From: Aestuariivivens insulae
GTDB lineage: Bacteria; Bacteroidota; Bacteroidia; Flavobacteriales; Flavobacteriaceae
DNA: 64,000 nt
Assembly (NCBI RefSeq): GCF_022662195.1
Contig: NZ_JAKMCS010000005.1
Location: forward strand, 124,001 to 188,000
Direction of reading: 5' to 3'
The notes beneath the pieces are model-generated. The model saw only the letters and a list, made by a program, of their open reading frames with translations, was not told where the DNA came from and did no database searches. Both the position numbers and the translations under genes were made by a program. The number at the start of each line of letters is the position of its first letter. The stretch's first letter is position 1. Shown piece after piece: positions 1 through 7,965 of the stretch.

Positions 1-103
1 GATTGGTGTATGGTTTAACGTTGTATTTAAGCCATAAAAAATAAGTGTTAATAATATCGCCAAAACTATTTCTGGTGCGTAGTTCTATATAAGGTTTCTT
101 CAC
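1..103 (-). CDS. N-terminus of an unidentified protein, cut by the window edge
   Basis: Reading on the minus strand from a GTG at 103-101, the first 34 codons are open to the window edge and translate as MKKPYIELRTRNSF followed by GDIINTYFLWLKYNVKPYTN. The GTG lies one base after the SpoIIM-family stop codon, so the gene is probably translationally coupled and in the same operon. The aromatic, basic start suggests a protein entering a membrane segment. In flavobacteria SpoIIM-type genes often sit beside multi-pass membrane proteins. The family cannot be named from this fragment, and only the frame and position are supported. Confidence 0.55.
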   Translation of the reverse strand, partial: MKKPYIELRTRNSFGDIINTYFLWLKYNVKPYTN

Positions 104-104
104 G

Positions 105-1076
105 TTATAAGACGGGGTTGGTTAAATACTTTTTATTGAGTTTGATAGGATAAACAATATAATAATATACAATAAGACTTAGAGAAGCCGTAATGATTCC
201 ATAAGCAATACTATTGGGCATTATTTCTCCATAGCGAGTAATAAAGCCTTCAATGAATCCAGCAATTATAAAAAAAGGAATAGTGCTAACAACTACTTTT
301 AAACCATCCTTGGCACCCTTCATAAAGGAAACTCGACGACTAAAGGTTTTAGGGAATAAAAAGCTATTGCCCATTACCAATCCTGCACAACCTGCAATAA
401 CGATTACAGATATTTCAATGGTACCGTGCAGCCAAATGGTAGATGTTTTTTCCAGTAAGCCATAATTATAAAAAAAGGTAATGAACGCCCCTAGCATAAT
501 ACCATTGCTAAAAAGAATGTATATACTACCAACGCTAAAAAGTGCGCCCATCGCAAAAGCAATAATAGCTACTCTAATGTTGTTTATGGTAATCCCTAAA
601 AACGAACCAATATTACTGCCACTTTTGTAAATGGCCATAGGCTCCCCGTTTTCTATATTCTCGATGGTCGTGTTTACATAGCTGTCACCTAGAATTAGGC
701 GTACAAAACTATCGTCATTTAAAGTCGAAACTGTTCCAATTGAAACAGCTGCAATAAAAAACAAAAACGTGTACAATAATGTTTTATGGTACTGTTTAAA
801 GAACAACGGGAATTCATATTTCCAAAACGAAACAATTTTGCTTTTGGACTCTTTTTTAGTGATGTAAATTTTTTGATGTGCTTGAGAGGTCAACGAATTT
901 AAATACAAAAGCGTCTTACTGTCAGGGAAGTAGGTCTGAGCATAAGAAAGGTCGTTTGTCAATTGTATGTAATACGAAGCAAGGTCGTCTGGATTTATTT
1001 TAGCATTATTATGTAAAGCTTTTTCAAATCCTATCCATTTTTCCTTATTTTGCTTCACGAAAGATGCCTCGCGCAT
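105..1076 (-). CDS. Stage II sporulation protein M (SpoIIM/DUF95) family membrane protein
   Basis: A 323-residue protein with a soluble N-terminal part of about 95 residues, then hydrophobic segments near residues 100-119, 160-200, 218-236, 262-280 and 290-310. The region around residue 217 (HGTIEIS) and the Gly/Phe-rich helices match the SpoIIM/DUF95 membrane family. Outside spore formers the role of this family is not settled; in Bacteroidota it is usually paired, as here, with an RDD protein. It is transcribed divergently from the RDD gene, with 33 bp between the two starts. The membrane location and family call are strong; no enzymatic function is claimed. Confidence 0.85.
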   Translation of the reverse strand: MREASFVKQNKEKWIGFEKALHNNAKINPDDLASYYIQLTNDLSYAQTYFPDSKTLLYLNSLTSQAHQKIYITKKESKSKIVSFWKYEFPLFFKQYHKTLLYTFLFFIAAVSIGTVSTLNDDSFVRLILGDSYVNTTIENIENGEPMAIYKSGSNIGSFLGITINNIRVAIIAFAMGALFSVGSIYILFSNGIMLGAFITFFYNYGLLEKTSTIWLHGTIEISVIVIAGCAGLVMGNSFLFPKTFSRRVSFMKGAKDGLKVVVSTIPFFIIAGFIEGFITRYGEIMPNSIAYGIITASLSLIVYYYIVYPIKLNKKYLTNPVL

Positions 1077-1109
1077 AGAAAAATTAAATTTAAACGAATA
1101 TACATTTCC

Positions 1110-1835
1110 ATGGGCAAATTAGCAATTAACACGGCGCAAAATGTCAATTTAGATTACAAATTAATTGGGCTAGGTGAGCGGATTGTTGCTTTTTTAATAG
1201 ACGGGCTAATACTTACGGCATATATGATTATTATTGAAAACTTGGTTGAAGTTTCAGAAATATTTGATACGGATAGTTGGACTCGTATAGGTTTTCTAAG
1301 CTTGTTTATGTTGCCAGCCTTTTTTTATTCATTGCTTAGCCATATCGTTTTTGGAGGTCAGACCATTGGTAAAATGTTGTTGAAAATTAAGGTCGTGCGT
1401 TTTGACGGTTCGCCAACCCAATGGTATAATTTTATGGTGCGATGGATGCTTCGTATTATTGATATTTGGCTGTTTTTTTCGTCCATAGGAGTTTTAAGTA
1501 TCTTGTTGTCCGATAACAAGCAGCGTGTCGGTGATGCGGCAGCAGGTACAGTGGTTATTAGTGTAAAAGAAAAGCATAATATAAAAAGCACTATTTTAGA
1601 AGATATCACAGACGATTATCAGCCTGTTTTTAATATGGTTACCCAGTTAAGTGATAAGGATGTTCGAATTATAAAGGAAGCGTATGCAATTGCTAAGAAA
1701 AATAACGATTTTAAAACCCTTACACTTTTAAAGAATAAGATTTGCGCAGTACTTCAAATAGAAACCGATTTATTTGACAAAGAGTTTATTGATACTATTT
1801 TAAAGGACTATAATTATTATACACAGAACATGTAA
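1110..1835 (+). CDS. RDD family membrane protein
   Basis: I place the start at the ATG at 1110 (MGKLAINTAQNVNL), giving 241 residues. The longer frame from 1050 begins inside the promoter region and would overlap the divergent SpoIIM gene. The N-terminal half shows the RDD signature: GERIVAFLIDGLI in the first helix, then hydrophobic segments and the closing R...GDAAAGTVV block. The C-terminal 80 residues are soluble and charged. RDD proteins are small membrane proteins of uncertain, possibly transport, function; the divergent SpoIIM neighbour is a recurrent partner. Family confidence is high, function unknown. Confidence 0.85.
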   Translation: MGKLAINTAQNVNLDYKLIGLGERIVAFLIDGLILTAYMIIIENLVEVSEIFDTDSWTRIGFLSLFMLPAFFYSLLSHIVFGGQTIGKMLLKIKVVRFDGSPTQWYNFMVRWMLRIIDIWLFFSSIGVLSILLSDNKQRVGDAAAGTVVISVKEKHNIKSTILEDITDDYQPVFNMVTQLSDKDVRIIKEAYAIAKKNNDFKTLTLLKNKICAVLQIETDLFDKEFIDTILKDYNYYTQNM

Positions 1836-1844
1836 GCAGAGAAC

Positions 1845-1867
1845 CTGTTTTTGTTATGCAAAAACAG
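1845..1867 (+). terminator. Hairpin after the RDD gene
   Basis: A perfect 9-bp inverted repeat (CTGTTTTTG / CAAAAACAG, loop TTATG) lies 10 bp after the RDD stop codon. There is no clear T-tract behind it, so it may be a weak terminator or an mRNA-stabilising hairpin. Confidence 0.4.
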
Positions 1868-1879
1868 TGTGAATCGCTT

Positions 1880-1901
1880 ACCCTGAGCGTAGTCGAAGGG
1901 T
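1880..1901 (+). repeat. Short palindromic repeat, copy A
   Basis: Arms ACCCT/AGGGT enclose a core reading GAGCGTAGTCGA. The same architecture, with different but still self-complementary arms, recurs at 18424-18445, 51117-51140, 53038-53062 and 53081-53103. This is the type of short palindrome scattered through many flavobacterial genomes. It sits in the 158-bp gap between the RDD and TRIC genes. Confidence 0.7.
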
Positions 1902-1993
1902 CTTTAGGCCGCCCAATTTTTCAAATGCAATGCAGAAAAACTGAGCGACCCACTCACTCTGGGCTAGTCTCGGGATATTATAATAGAAAACAT

Positions 1994-2593
1994 ATGTTTT
2001 ATACAATAGATATTTTAGGAACTATAGCTTTTGCCATATCGGGCGTGCTTGTAGCGATAAATAAAAAAATGGATTTGTTTGGAATTTTAATCATTGCCTT
2101 TGTAACAGCTGTAGGAGGAGGTACACTGCGCGATTTACTTATTGGAGCTACACCTGTAAGCTGGATGAAAGATATGACCTTTACTTATGTTATTGTAACA
2201 TCCGCGATTTTTGCTATTGTTTTTAGGAGCAAGATCAACTATTTAAGGACTTCCCTGTTTTTATTCGATACCATAGGTATTGGCTTGTATACTGTTGTAG
2301 GTATAGAGAAAGGGGTTAATGTAGGGTTGCATCCAATAATATGTATTGCTTTAGGGACGATGACTGCCAGTTTTGGGGGTGTTATAAGGGATATTTTGTG
2401 TAATGAGATACCTGTGATTTTTAGAAAGGAAATTTATGCCACCGCTTGCATATTGGGTGGGCTCACATACTTTTTATTACGGGAATTGCCTATTGAAGAC
2501 AATTTGGTTTTTGTGATTTCTGGAATAGTAGTTATAGTAGTTCGGTTGCTTGCAGTGAAATTTAAAATTGCATTGCCTACAATTTATAAATGA
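1994..2593 (+). CDS. Trimeric intracellular cation (TRIC) channel family protein, UPF0126-like
   Basis: The start is placed at ATG 1994 (MFYTIDILGTIAFAIS), giving 199 residues; the upstream extension of the frame runs through a repeat and lacks hydrophobic character. Two internally similar halves are visible, each with a glycine-rich turn followed by RD: GGGTLRDLL near residues 37-45 and GGVIRDILC near residues 121-129. About seven membrane helices are present. This repeat pattern is diagnostic of the bacterial TRIC/UPF0126 family, which forms monovalent-cation channels. Downstream lies a short convergent gap to the cyclophilin gene. Confidence 0.88.
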   Translation: MFYTIDILGTIAFAISGVLVAINKKMDLFGILIIAFVTAVGGGTLRDLLIGATPVSWMKDMTFTYVIVTSAIFAIVFRSKINYLRTSLFLFDTIGIGLYTVVGIEKGVNVGLHPIICIALGTMTASFGGVIRDILCNEIPVIFRKEIYATACILGGLTYFLLRELPIEDNLVFVISGIVVIVVRLLAVKFKIALPTIYK

Positions 2594-2608
2594 GGCTCCA
2601 GGTTTAAG

Positions 2609-2662
2609 GTTCAATGTTTAAACTTTAACATTGGACATTCACACTGAATACTGAATACTGAT
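2609..2662. repeat. Hairpin and ACTGAAT microrepeat in a convergent gap
   Basis: A near-perfect 10-bp hairpin (GTTCAATGTT / AACATTGGAC, 2609-2636) is followed by tandem copies of a 7-bp unit reading CTGAATA (2644-2662). The gap separates the converging TRIC and cyclophilin genes, so the hairpin may help terminate both. Similar CAGT/ACTG-rich stretches appear near 54300, 56670 and 57910. Confidence 0.45.
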
Positions 2663-2671
2663 AACTAAAAG

Positions 2672-3382
2672 CTATTCAATAATCTCCACATTTCTAATGT
2701 AGATATTCTTTAGTGGCCAATCGGCTTCATCAGTTTCAACGGCAGCAATTTTATCAATCACATCCATACCTTTAATCACTTTGCCAAAAATGGTATAATC
2801 GCCATCTAAAAAATGGGCGCCACCTTTTTGTTGCACGATAAAAAATTCATAAGGCGAGGCCAGTTTATGCGGGTTGTCTATTTCGCTACTGGGCATGGAT
2901 ATAACACCACGCTCGTGGGTAAAGCCACGTTTGGTATCTGTAGGGAGTAGGTATTTGCCAATCTTTTTGCGTTTTCTCGCCGTTTTTCTATCGTCACTAT
3001 TACCTGCTTGAACCATAAAATTGTCGATGACCCTATAAAATTGGGTGCCGTTAAAATACTTTTGCTTGGTTAAAAAGATGAAATTGGCGCGGTGGAACTT
3101 AGTCTCATTAAATAATAGAATGTCAACAACACCAAAATCGGTGGTCATACGCACTTTATTTTCTTTGTTCTCTTTTTCATAGTGTAAAAAGAACTCCATG
3201 GCGTTTTGGGAGTCTAATTTGGGGTATGTTCTCTCTGGTTTGTTTGTTGTGGGGGTGGGTGTAGTAGCCTTTTCTTCATTTTGTTCAATAGATGTAGATT
3301 GTGGCTTTGTGTTTTTTTTAGATTGTTTATCTTCACAATTCAGAATTATAAGGAAAGAGCAAATTAGAAAAACAAGACGCAT
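2672..3382 (-). CDS. Cyclophilin-type peptidyl-prolyl cis-trans isomerase, lipoprotein
   Basis: The start chosen at 3382 gives 236 residues beginning MRLVFLICSFLIILNC, a lipoprotein signal with Cys16 as the lipid anchor, followed by acidic residues (ED), as in lipoproteins that Bacteroidota send to the surface. The longer upstream frame overlaps the Nudix gene and has no signal. A Thr/Pro-rich linker (about residues 30-65) leads to the cyclophilin fold, with VRMTTDFGVVDILLF and FYRVIDNFMVQAGN typical of the bacterial class. It should assist folding of exported proteins in the periplasm or at the outer membrane. Its start codon is only 4 bp from that of the divergent Nudix gene. Confidence 0.87.
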   Translation of the reverse strand: MRLVFLICSFLIILNCEDKQSKKNTKPQSTSIEQNEEKATTPTPTTNKPERTYPKLDSQNAMEFFLHYEKENKENKVRMTTDFGVVDILLFNETKFHRANFIFLTKQKYFNGTQFYRVIDNFMVQAGNSDDRKTARKRKKIGKYLLPTDTKRGFTHERGVISMPSSEIDNPHKLASPYEFFIVQQKGGAHFLDGDYTIFGKVIKGMDVIDKIAAVETDEADWPLKNIYIRNVEIIE

Positions 3383-3386
3383 GTAA

Positions 3387-4028
3387 ATGAATTTTGATGA
3401 ATTTGTAAAATCGATTTCAAAAATAAAAAATATACCGCTGCCAGGCGAATCTGCACACTTTAAAATGGTGCCGCCTTTCCGTAAGGCATTGCTCAAGAAA
3501 CAGCAAGAAGCTATAAAAAAGGCAAAGCAAGCAGGGGTAGTGGCCTTATTTTTCCCTGACGCTAATATGCAAACCAAGTTTGTACTCATCTTGCGAAAAG
3601 CCTATAATGGTGTGCATTCTGCTCAAATAGGATTTCCAGGGGGTAAGCTGGAAGCGCAAGACCAATCATTACAACATGCAGCCGTACGTGAGACTTTTGA
3701 AGAAGTAGGCGTACCGGAAGACACTATTGAAATTGTTAGGTCGTTATCCCATGTTTATATCCCGCCAAGTAATTTTTTTGTATCTCCATTTTTGGGTATA
3801 ACAAGACAGCTCCCTGCTTTTAAAAAGCAAGAGGATGAGGTGGAAGCTATCATAGAAGTTGCCTTGCAGGACTTTTTAGATGATAAAATATTGATTTACA
3901 AAACAGTAAAAACATCGTATAGTATTGCTGTTGAGGTGCCTGCATTTCGATTAAATGGCCATGTGGTCTGGGGAGCCACAGCAATGATGCTAAGTGAAAT
4001 TAAAGACTTGATAAAGCAAGTGCTATAG
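3387..4028 (+). CDS. Nudix hydrolase, CoA pyrophosphatase (NudL)-like
   Basis: A 213-residue protein. The block GFPGGKLEAQDQSL...AVRETFEEVGV (about residues 82-108) is a Nudix box in which the first acidic position is Asp, as in the CoA-diphosphatase subgroup. The preceding LILRKAYNGVHSAQIGFPGG resembles the UPF0035/CoA motif of that subgroup. Members hydrolyse coenzyme A and its derivatives to 4'-phosphopantetheine and 3',5'-ADP with a divalent metal. The protein is cytosolic with no signal peptide. Substrate is inferred from the motif only. Confidence 0.85.
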   Translation: MNFDEFVKSISKIKNIPLPGESAHFKMVPPFRKALLKKQQEAIKKAKQAGVVALFFPDANMQTKFVLILRKAYNGVHSAQIGFPGGKLEAQDQSLQHAAVRETFEEVGVPEDTIEIVRSLSHVYIPPSNFFVSPFLGITRQLPAFKKQEDEVEAIIEVALQDFLDDKILIYKTVKTSYSIAVEVPAFRLNGHVVWGATAMMLSEIKDLIKQVL

Positions 4029-4081
4029 CGATTAGATTTATTACTTTTGTAGCAACTAACCAAAATATTGACGTGTGATTT

Positions 4082-4879
4082 ATGGGATTGTTTAAAAGAA
4101 ATCCGTTTGGGCATATATTGTTTTTAAAAAAATGGCTCATCAGAATTATGGGAGCCATGACACATAGGCGCTTTCGGGGGTTTAATGAACTGCAAATAGA
4201 AGGTTCTGAAATTATAAAAAACCTACCAGATAAAAATGTGTTGTTCATTTCGAACCATCAAACTTATTTTGCAGATGTGGTGGCTATGTTTCATGTGTTT
4301 AATGCCAGTTTAAGCGGACGTGTAGATTCTATTAAAAATGTGGGTTACCTCTGGAATCCCAAATTAAATATATACTATGTGGCAGCCAAAGAAACCATGA
4401 AAGCGGGATTCCTGCCAAAACTTTTAGCTTATGCGGGGTCGGTGAGTATAGAGCGTACCTGGCGTGCCGAAGGTAAAGACGTTAAGCGACAGGTAAAGAT
4501 GAGCGATATATCAAATATAGGAAAAGCTTTGGACGATGGTTGGGTAATTACCTTTCCGCAGGGCACTACAACACCGTTTAAACCCATTCGTAAAGGGACA
4601 GCCCATATTATAAAGCGTTATAAACCTATTGTTGTACCTATAGTTATTGATGGCTTTAGACGCTCTTTCGATAAAAAAGGCTTGCGCATTAAAAAGAAGA
4701 ACATTCTACAGTCCATGGAAATTAAAGCGCCTTTGGAGATTGACTACGATAATGAAACCACAGAAGAAATAGTGAAAAAAATAGAATATGCTATAGAACA
4801 GCACCCGTCTTTCCTCAAGGTAATTTCTAGAAAAGCACTTGAAGAACAGGAAGCGCTTAATAAGTTGAGGGAGTGGTAA
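4082..4879 (+). CDS. 1-acyl-sn-glycerol-3-phosphate acyltransferase (PlsC)-like protein
   Basis: A 265-residue protein of the glycerolipid acyltransferase family. The catalytic block reads NHQTYFAD (about residues 58-65), with His and Asp separated by five residues rather than the usual four. The substrate-binding block is FPQGTTTPFKPIRKG, where most relatives have FPEGTR, so a Gln replaces Glu. Both changes seem typical of a flavobacterial subgroup. It probably acylates lysophosphatidic acid or a related lipid at the inner membrane, but the altered motifs leave the acceptor uncertain. It starts 53 bp after the Nudix gene on the same strand. Confidence 0.8.
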   Translation: MGLFKRNPFGHILFLKKWLIRIMGAMTHRRFRGFNELQIEGSEIIKNLPDKNVLFISNHQTYFADVVAMFHVFNASLSGRVDSIKNVGYLWNPKLNIYYVAAKETMKAGFLPKLLAYAGSVSIERTWRAEGKDVKRQVKMSDISNIGKALDDGWVITFPQGTTTPFKPIRKGTAHIIKRYKPIVVPIVIDGFRRSFDKKGLRIKKKNILQSMEIKAPLEIDYDNETTEEIVKKIEYAIEQHPSFLKVISRKALEEQEALNKLREW

Positions 4880-4960
4880 GAGGTATTTGTGAAAAGTAGT
4901 CAAACGTTTGGAATAAAGTTTGTTATATTTTGTTTAACAGGGGAATTTAAAATAAAATAT

Positions 4961-4968
4961 TATATTTG
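4961..4968 (+). promoter_or_regulatory. -7 promoter box of the hicBA pair
   Basis: TATATTTG, a perfect match to the Bacteroidota -7 consensus TAnnTTTG, lies 13 bp before the hicB start codon. No clear -33 element was seen. Confidence 0.55.
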
Positions 4969-4981
4969 TTTTACTTAAAAA

Positions 4982-5347
4982 ATGAGAAAAGAAACTATTA
5001 ACATTGACGTTAAAAAGAAAATCTTTAAAGCCAAGTTGAACGGAATTGGATTTAAAGAAGGTGATTCTCATATTGTTTATCTTCCTAGTCTTCAAATTTC
5101 TTCATATGGAGACACTATTAAAGAAGCTAATGAAATGATGAAGGTTTCTTTAAAGGAATTTTCAGAAAGTTTGCTTGAATTGAATGAAAATAAAATTCAT
5201 TCAATATTAAAACAATTAGGTTGGGAAAAAACTAAATTCTTTAATAAGAGATTAGTTAATTTGAGTGAAACTACTTTTGAAGACATAAAAAAGGAGTTTA
5301 ATCTTCCAGATGATACTCAAGTTCAAAAAATCCCAATTGCTGTTTAG
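4982..5347 (+). CDS. hicB: HicB-like antitoxin
   Basis: A 121-residue protein. Residues about 28-60 (HIVYLPSLQISSYGDTIKEA) match the HicB core, a partial RNase-H-like fold whose hallmark is the SSYGDT turn followed by an EA helix. The C-terminal part (TTFEDIKKEFNLPDD) is short; I do not see a classical helix-turn-helix, so the DNA-binding mode for autoregulation is unclear. It is followed 2 bp later by the HicA-like toxin gene, giving the order antitoxin then toxin. It is expected to bind and neutralise that toxin. Confidence 0.78.
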   Translation: MRKETINIDVKKKIFKAKLNGIGFKEGDSHIVYLPSLQISSYGDTIKEANEMMKVSLKEFSESLLELNENKIHSILKQLGWEKTKFFNKRLVNLSETTFEDIKKEFNLPDDTQVQKIPIAV

Positions 5348-5349
5348 GA

Positions 5350-5589
5350 ATGGGGGAATACAATAAACCAGTTCCAACTAAATGTTGGGAAGCTTACCTT
5401 GTTTTTTGTGGATGTTTTTTTGTTAGAGAGCAAGGAACTCATCACCATTGGAAATGTCCGAATTGTTGGAGGACCATTACTTTTTGGGGGCATAAAAAAG
5501 AAGTTCCAAGATTTCATATTGGAACTTGCTTAAAAACAATGGGTAAAACCAATTCTCAATTTAATAAATGGGTAAAAAAAAATTGTTAA
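5350..5589 (+). CDS. hicA: HicA-like mRNA interferase toxin, cysteine-rich variant
   Basis: A 79-residue protein. REQGTHHHWK (residues 26-35) corresponds to the HicA segment carrying the catalytic histidine, and ITFWGHKKEVPRFHIGTCLKTMG follows the family beta-strand/helix pattern. HicA toxins are small double-stranded-RNA-binding-fold ribonucleases that cleave mRNA and stop translation. Unusual here are Cys20, Cys22, Cys36, Cys39 and Cys53; the Cys36-Pro-Asn-Cys39 pair looks like part of a metal knuckle. The function call rests on the motif and the adjacent HicB-like gene. Confidence 0.75.
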   Translation: MGEYNKPVPTKCWEAYLVFCGCFFVREQGTHHHWKCPNCWRTITFWGHKKEVPRFHIGTCLKTMGKTNSQFNKWVKKNC

Positions 5590-5676
5590 AAACGTTTGTC
5601 TACCCAGAGCAGAAGGTATGTATAAGTTCTTTAAAATTCCCAATAACTAATAACTTAATAACCATTAACTCAAACC

Positions 5677-7965
5677 GTGAAAGTCTGTATCGCCGAAAAA
5701 CCCAGTGTCGCCCGTGAAATCGCAACCGTTCTTGGTGCCAAAACCAAGCACGATGGGTACTATGAAGGTAATGGCTATGCGGTAACCTATACTTTCGGGC
5801 ATTTATGCACCCTTAAAGAACCTGTCGATTATAAGCCTTATTGGAAAAGTTGGGACTTGAACAACCTGCCCATGCTGCCCGAAAAGTTTGAGACCAAAGT
5901 CGTTTCAAATTCAGGAATTCAAAAGCAATTCAATATTGTAAAGCGTTTATTCGAAAAAGCCGAAGTTGTGATAAATTGTGGTGATGCCGGACAAGAAGGG
6001 GAATTAATCCAGCGTTGGGTAATGAATGAAGCTAACTATAAAGGCGAGGTGAAGCGTTTGTGGATATCCTCGTTAACTACCGAAGCTATAAAAGAAGGTT
6101 TTGATAATTTAAAACCATCCGAACAATACGATAACCTATTTTATGCGGGTTTTTCCAGGGCCATTGGCGACTGGTTACTGGGTATTAATGCTACAAGGCT
6201 TTACACCGTTAAACATGGTGGTTACAAGCAAGTATTGTCTGTAGGGCGTGTACAAACCCCTACTTTGGCAATGGTGGTCAATAGGTTTAAAGAGATAGAA
6301 AACTTTAAACCGCAACCTTACTGGGAATTGCAAACCGTATATCGGGAAACCTTGTTTGCTTATGAAGAAGGGCGCTTCTTTAAAAAAGAAGATGGCGAAG
6401 CACTAGCTAATAAAGTCAAGGAGAGTGAGTTTGAAATTGTATCGGTCGAAAAAAAGAAAGGTAAGGAATATGCACCCAAATTATTCGATTTAACGGGATT
6501 ACAGGTGTATTGCAATACCAAGTTTGGCTTTTCGGCAGAAGACACCTTAAAGATTGTCCAGGAGCTTTATGAACGTAAAGTGGTTACCTATCCAAGGGTA
6601 GATACTACTTTCCTTCCAAGTGATATCTATCCTAAAGTACCGGGAATCCTTCAAAAACTAACCAATTATTCAGGCTTGACCCAACCGCTATTAGGGAAAA
6701 AGTTAAAGAAATCATCAAAAGTATTTAACGATAAAAAGGTAACCGACCACCATGCAATCATTCCTACGGGGGTGCAAATTAATTTGCAGGTCAATCAGCT
6801 AAAGGTTTACGATATTATTGTTAAGCGTTTTATTGCGGTGTTTTATGATGATTGTTCGGTGGCCAATACCACGGTTATTGGGAAGGCCGATGAGGTGTTG
6901 TTTAAAGCAACAGGCAAGGAGATTTTGGATAAAGGCTGGCGCGTGGTTTTCGACACTTCTGGTAAGAAAGAAAAAGAATCGGGGGTATTGCCAACATTCA
7001 CTAAGGGAGAAACGGGACCCCATGAGCCCTCATTTTTGGAAAAGGAAACCAAACCACCTAACCAGTTTACCGAAGCTTCTTTATTGCGTGCTATGGAAAC
7101 GGCAGGCAAACAAGTGGACGATGAGGAATTAAGGGATTTAATGAAGGAAAATGGTATTGGGCGGCCTTCAACACGGGCGAATATTATAGAGACCCTTTTT
7201 AAGCGCAAGTACATTAAACGTAATAAAAAACAGGTATTGCCTACGGTTACAGGTATACAGTTAATAGACACCATTCAGAATGAGCTTTTGAAGTCGGCCG
7301 AATTGACCGGGCGCTGGGAGAAGCAGTTAAAGGACATAGAAAAAGGTGAGTTTAGTGCCTCGGCTTTTATAAAAAACATGAAGCGGATGGTGGATGCCTT
7401 GGTATATGAGGTGCGTAGTGAAGCCAGACGCGCCAACATATCGCATGCTGCAACGATTAAAAAGCAGGCAGTTAAAAAGGCTAAAAATGAAAAAGTAGGT
7501 ATTGCTACCGAAACTTGCCCGAAATGTAAGAAAGGAAGATTGTTAAAAGGGAAAACAGCTTATGGATGCAGTGGTTATAAGGAAGGTTGCAACTTTGTTT
7601 TACCGTTTAAATTTCAAGGGAAGAAAATTTCAGAGAAACAATATTTAAGGTTACTTCAAAAGGGAGCGACAGTCAATTTAAAGGGGTTTAAAACCGATTC
7701 TGGAACGGTTGAAGGAAAGCTTAGCTTCGATGCTAATTTTAAATTGATACTGGAGTCTAAGAATAAGCCCCAGGATATGAGCCAGTGTCCAAAGTGTAAG
7801 AAGGGCACTATTATAAAAGGGAAAACGGCTTATGGCTGTACTAATTATAAGTCGGGCTGTGATTTTAAGGTCACTTTCGAAACGGTTAAAGCGCAACTCA
7901 ATGGCAAAAAACCTACTATGGCCTTGGTTTATGAGGTGTTAAGAAATAGTCATAATGGATCATAA
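5677..7965 (+). CDS. topB: DNA topoisomerase III (type IA)
   Basis: A 762-residue type IA topoisomerase starting at GTG 5677. The N-terminal TOPRIM domain has Glu7 (CIAEKPSVAR) and GDAGQEGEL (Asp103, Glu107); position 105, normally Asp in the DxDxE triad, is Gly. The active-site tyrosine is Tyr305 in VVTYPRVDTTFLP. The C-terminus carries two zinc-ribbon repeats, CPKCKKG...C...C near residues 613-638 and 704-728, with Lys-rich linkers between them. TopB relaxes and decatenates DNA through a single-strand break and tyrosyl intermediate. The rluE-like gene overlaps its end by 11 bp, suggesting coupled translation. Confidence 0.9.
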   Translation: MKVCIAEKPSVAREIATVLGAKTKHDGYYEGNGYAVTYTFGHLCTLKEPVDYKPYWKSWDLNNLPMLPEKFETKVVSNSGIQKQFNIVKRLFEKAEVVINCGDAGQEGELIQRWVMNEANYKGEVKRLWISSLTTEAIKEGFDNLKPSEQYDNLFYAGFSRAIGDWLLGINATRLYTVKHGGYKQVLSVGRVQTPTLAMVVNRFKEIENFKPQPYWELQTVYRETLFAYEEGRFFKKEDGEALANKVKESEFEIVSVEKKKGKEYAPKLFDLTGLQVYCNTKFGFSAEDTLKIVQELYERKVVTYPRVDTTFLPSDIYPKVPGILQKLTNYSGLTQPLLGKKLKKSSKVFNDKKVTDHHAIIPTGVQINLQVNQLKVYDIIVKRFIAVFYDDCSVANTTVIGKADEVLFKATGKEILDKGWRVVFDTSGKKEKESGVLPTFTKGETGPHEPSFLEKETKPPNQFTEASLLRAMETAGKQVDDEELRDLMKENGIGRPSTRANIIETLFKRKYIKRNKKQVLPTVTGIQLIDTIQNELLKSAELTGRWEKQLKDIEKGEFSASAFIKNMKRMVDALVYEVRSEARRANISHAATIKKQAVKKAKNEKVGIATETCPKCKKGRLLKGKTAYGCSGYKEGCNFVLPFKFQGKKISEKQYLRLLQKGATVNLKGFKTDSGTVEGKLSFDANFKLILESKNKPQDMSQCPKCKKGTIIKGKTAYGCTNYKSGCDFKVTFETVKAQLNGKKPTMALVYEVLRNSHNGS

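Noticed and set aside
1050-1109. N-terminal extension of the RDD protein
   Set aside because: It overlaps the divergent gene's start, is basic and unlike the family; the ATG at 1110 fits RDD proteins better.
1856-1993. 47-residue N-terminal extension of the TRIC protein
   Set aside because: It runs through the palindromic repeat and lacks hydrophobicity; the TRIC fold starts at 1994.
3383-3589. 69-residue N-terminal extension of the cyclophilin
   Set aside because: It is antisense to the Nudix gene, and the lipoprotein signal starts at 3382.
4925-5589. Recent horizontal transfer of the HicBA pair with an attachment site
   Set aside because: No flanking direct repeats, integrase or clear composition shift were seen.
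6843-7274. 143-codon frame antisense to topB
   Set aside because: It lies wholly inside a well-conserved topoisomerase region.
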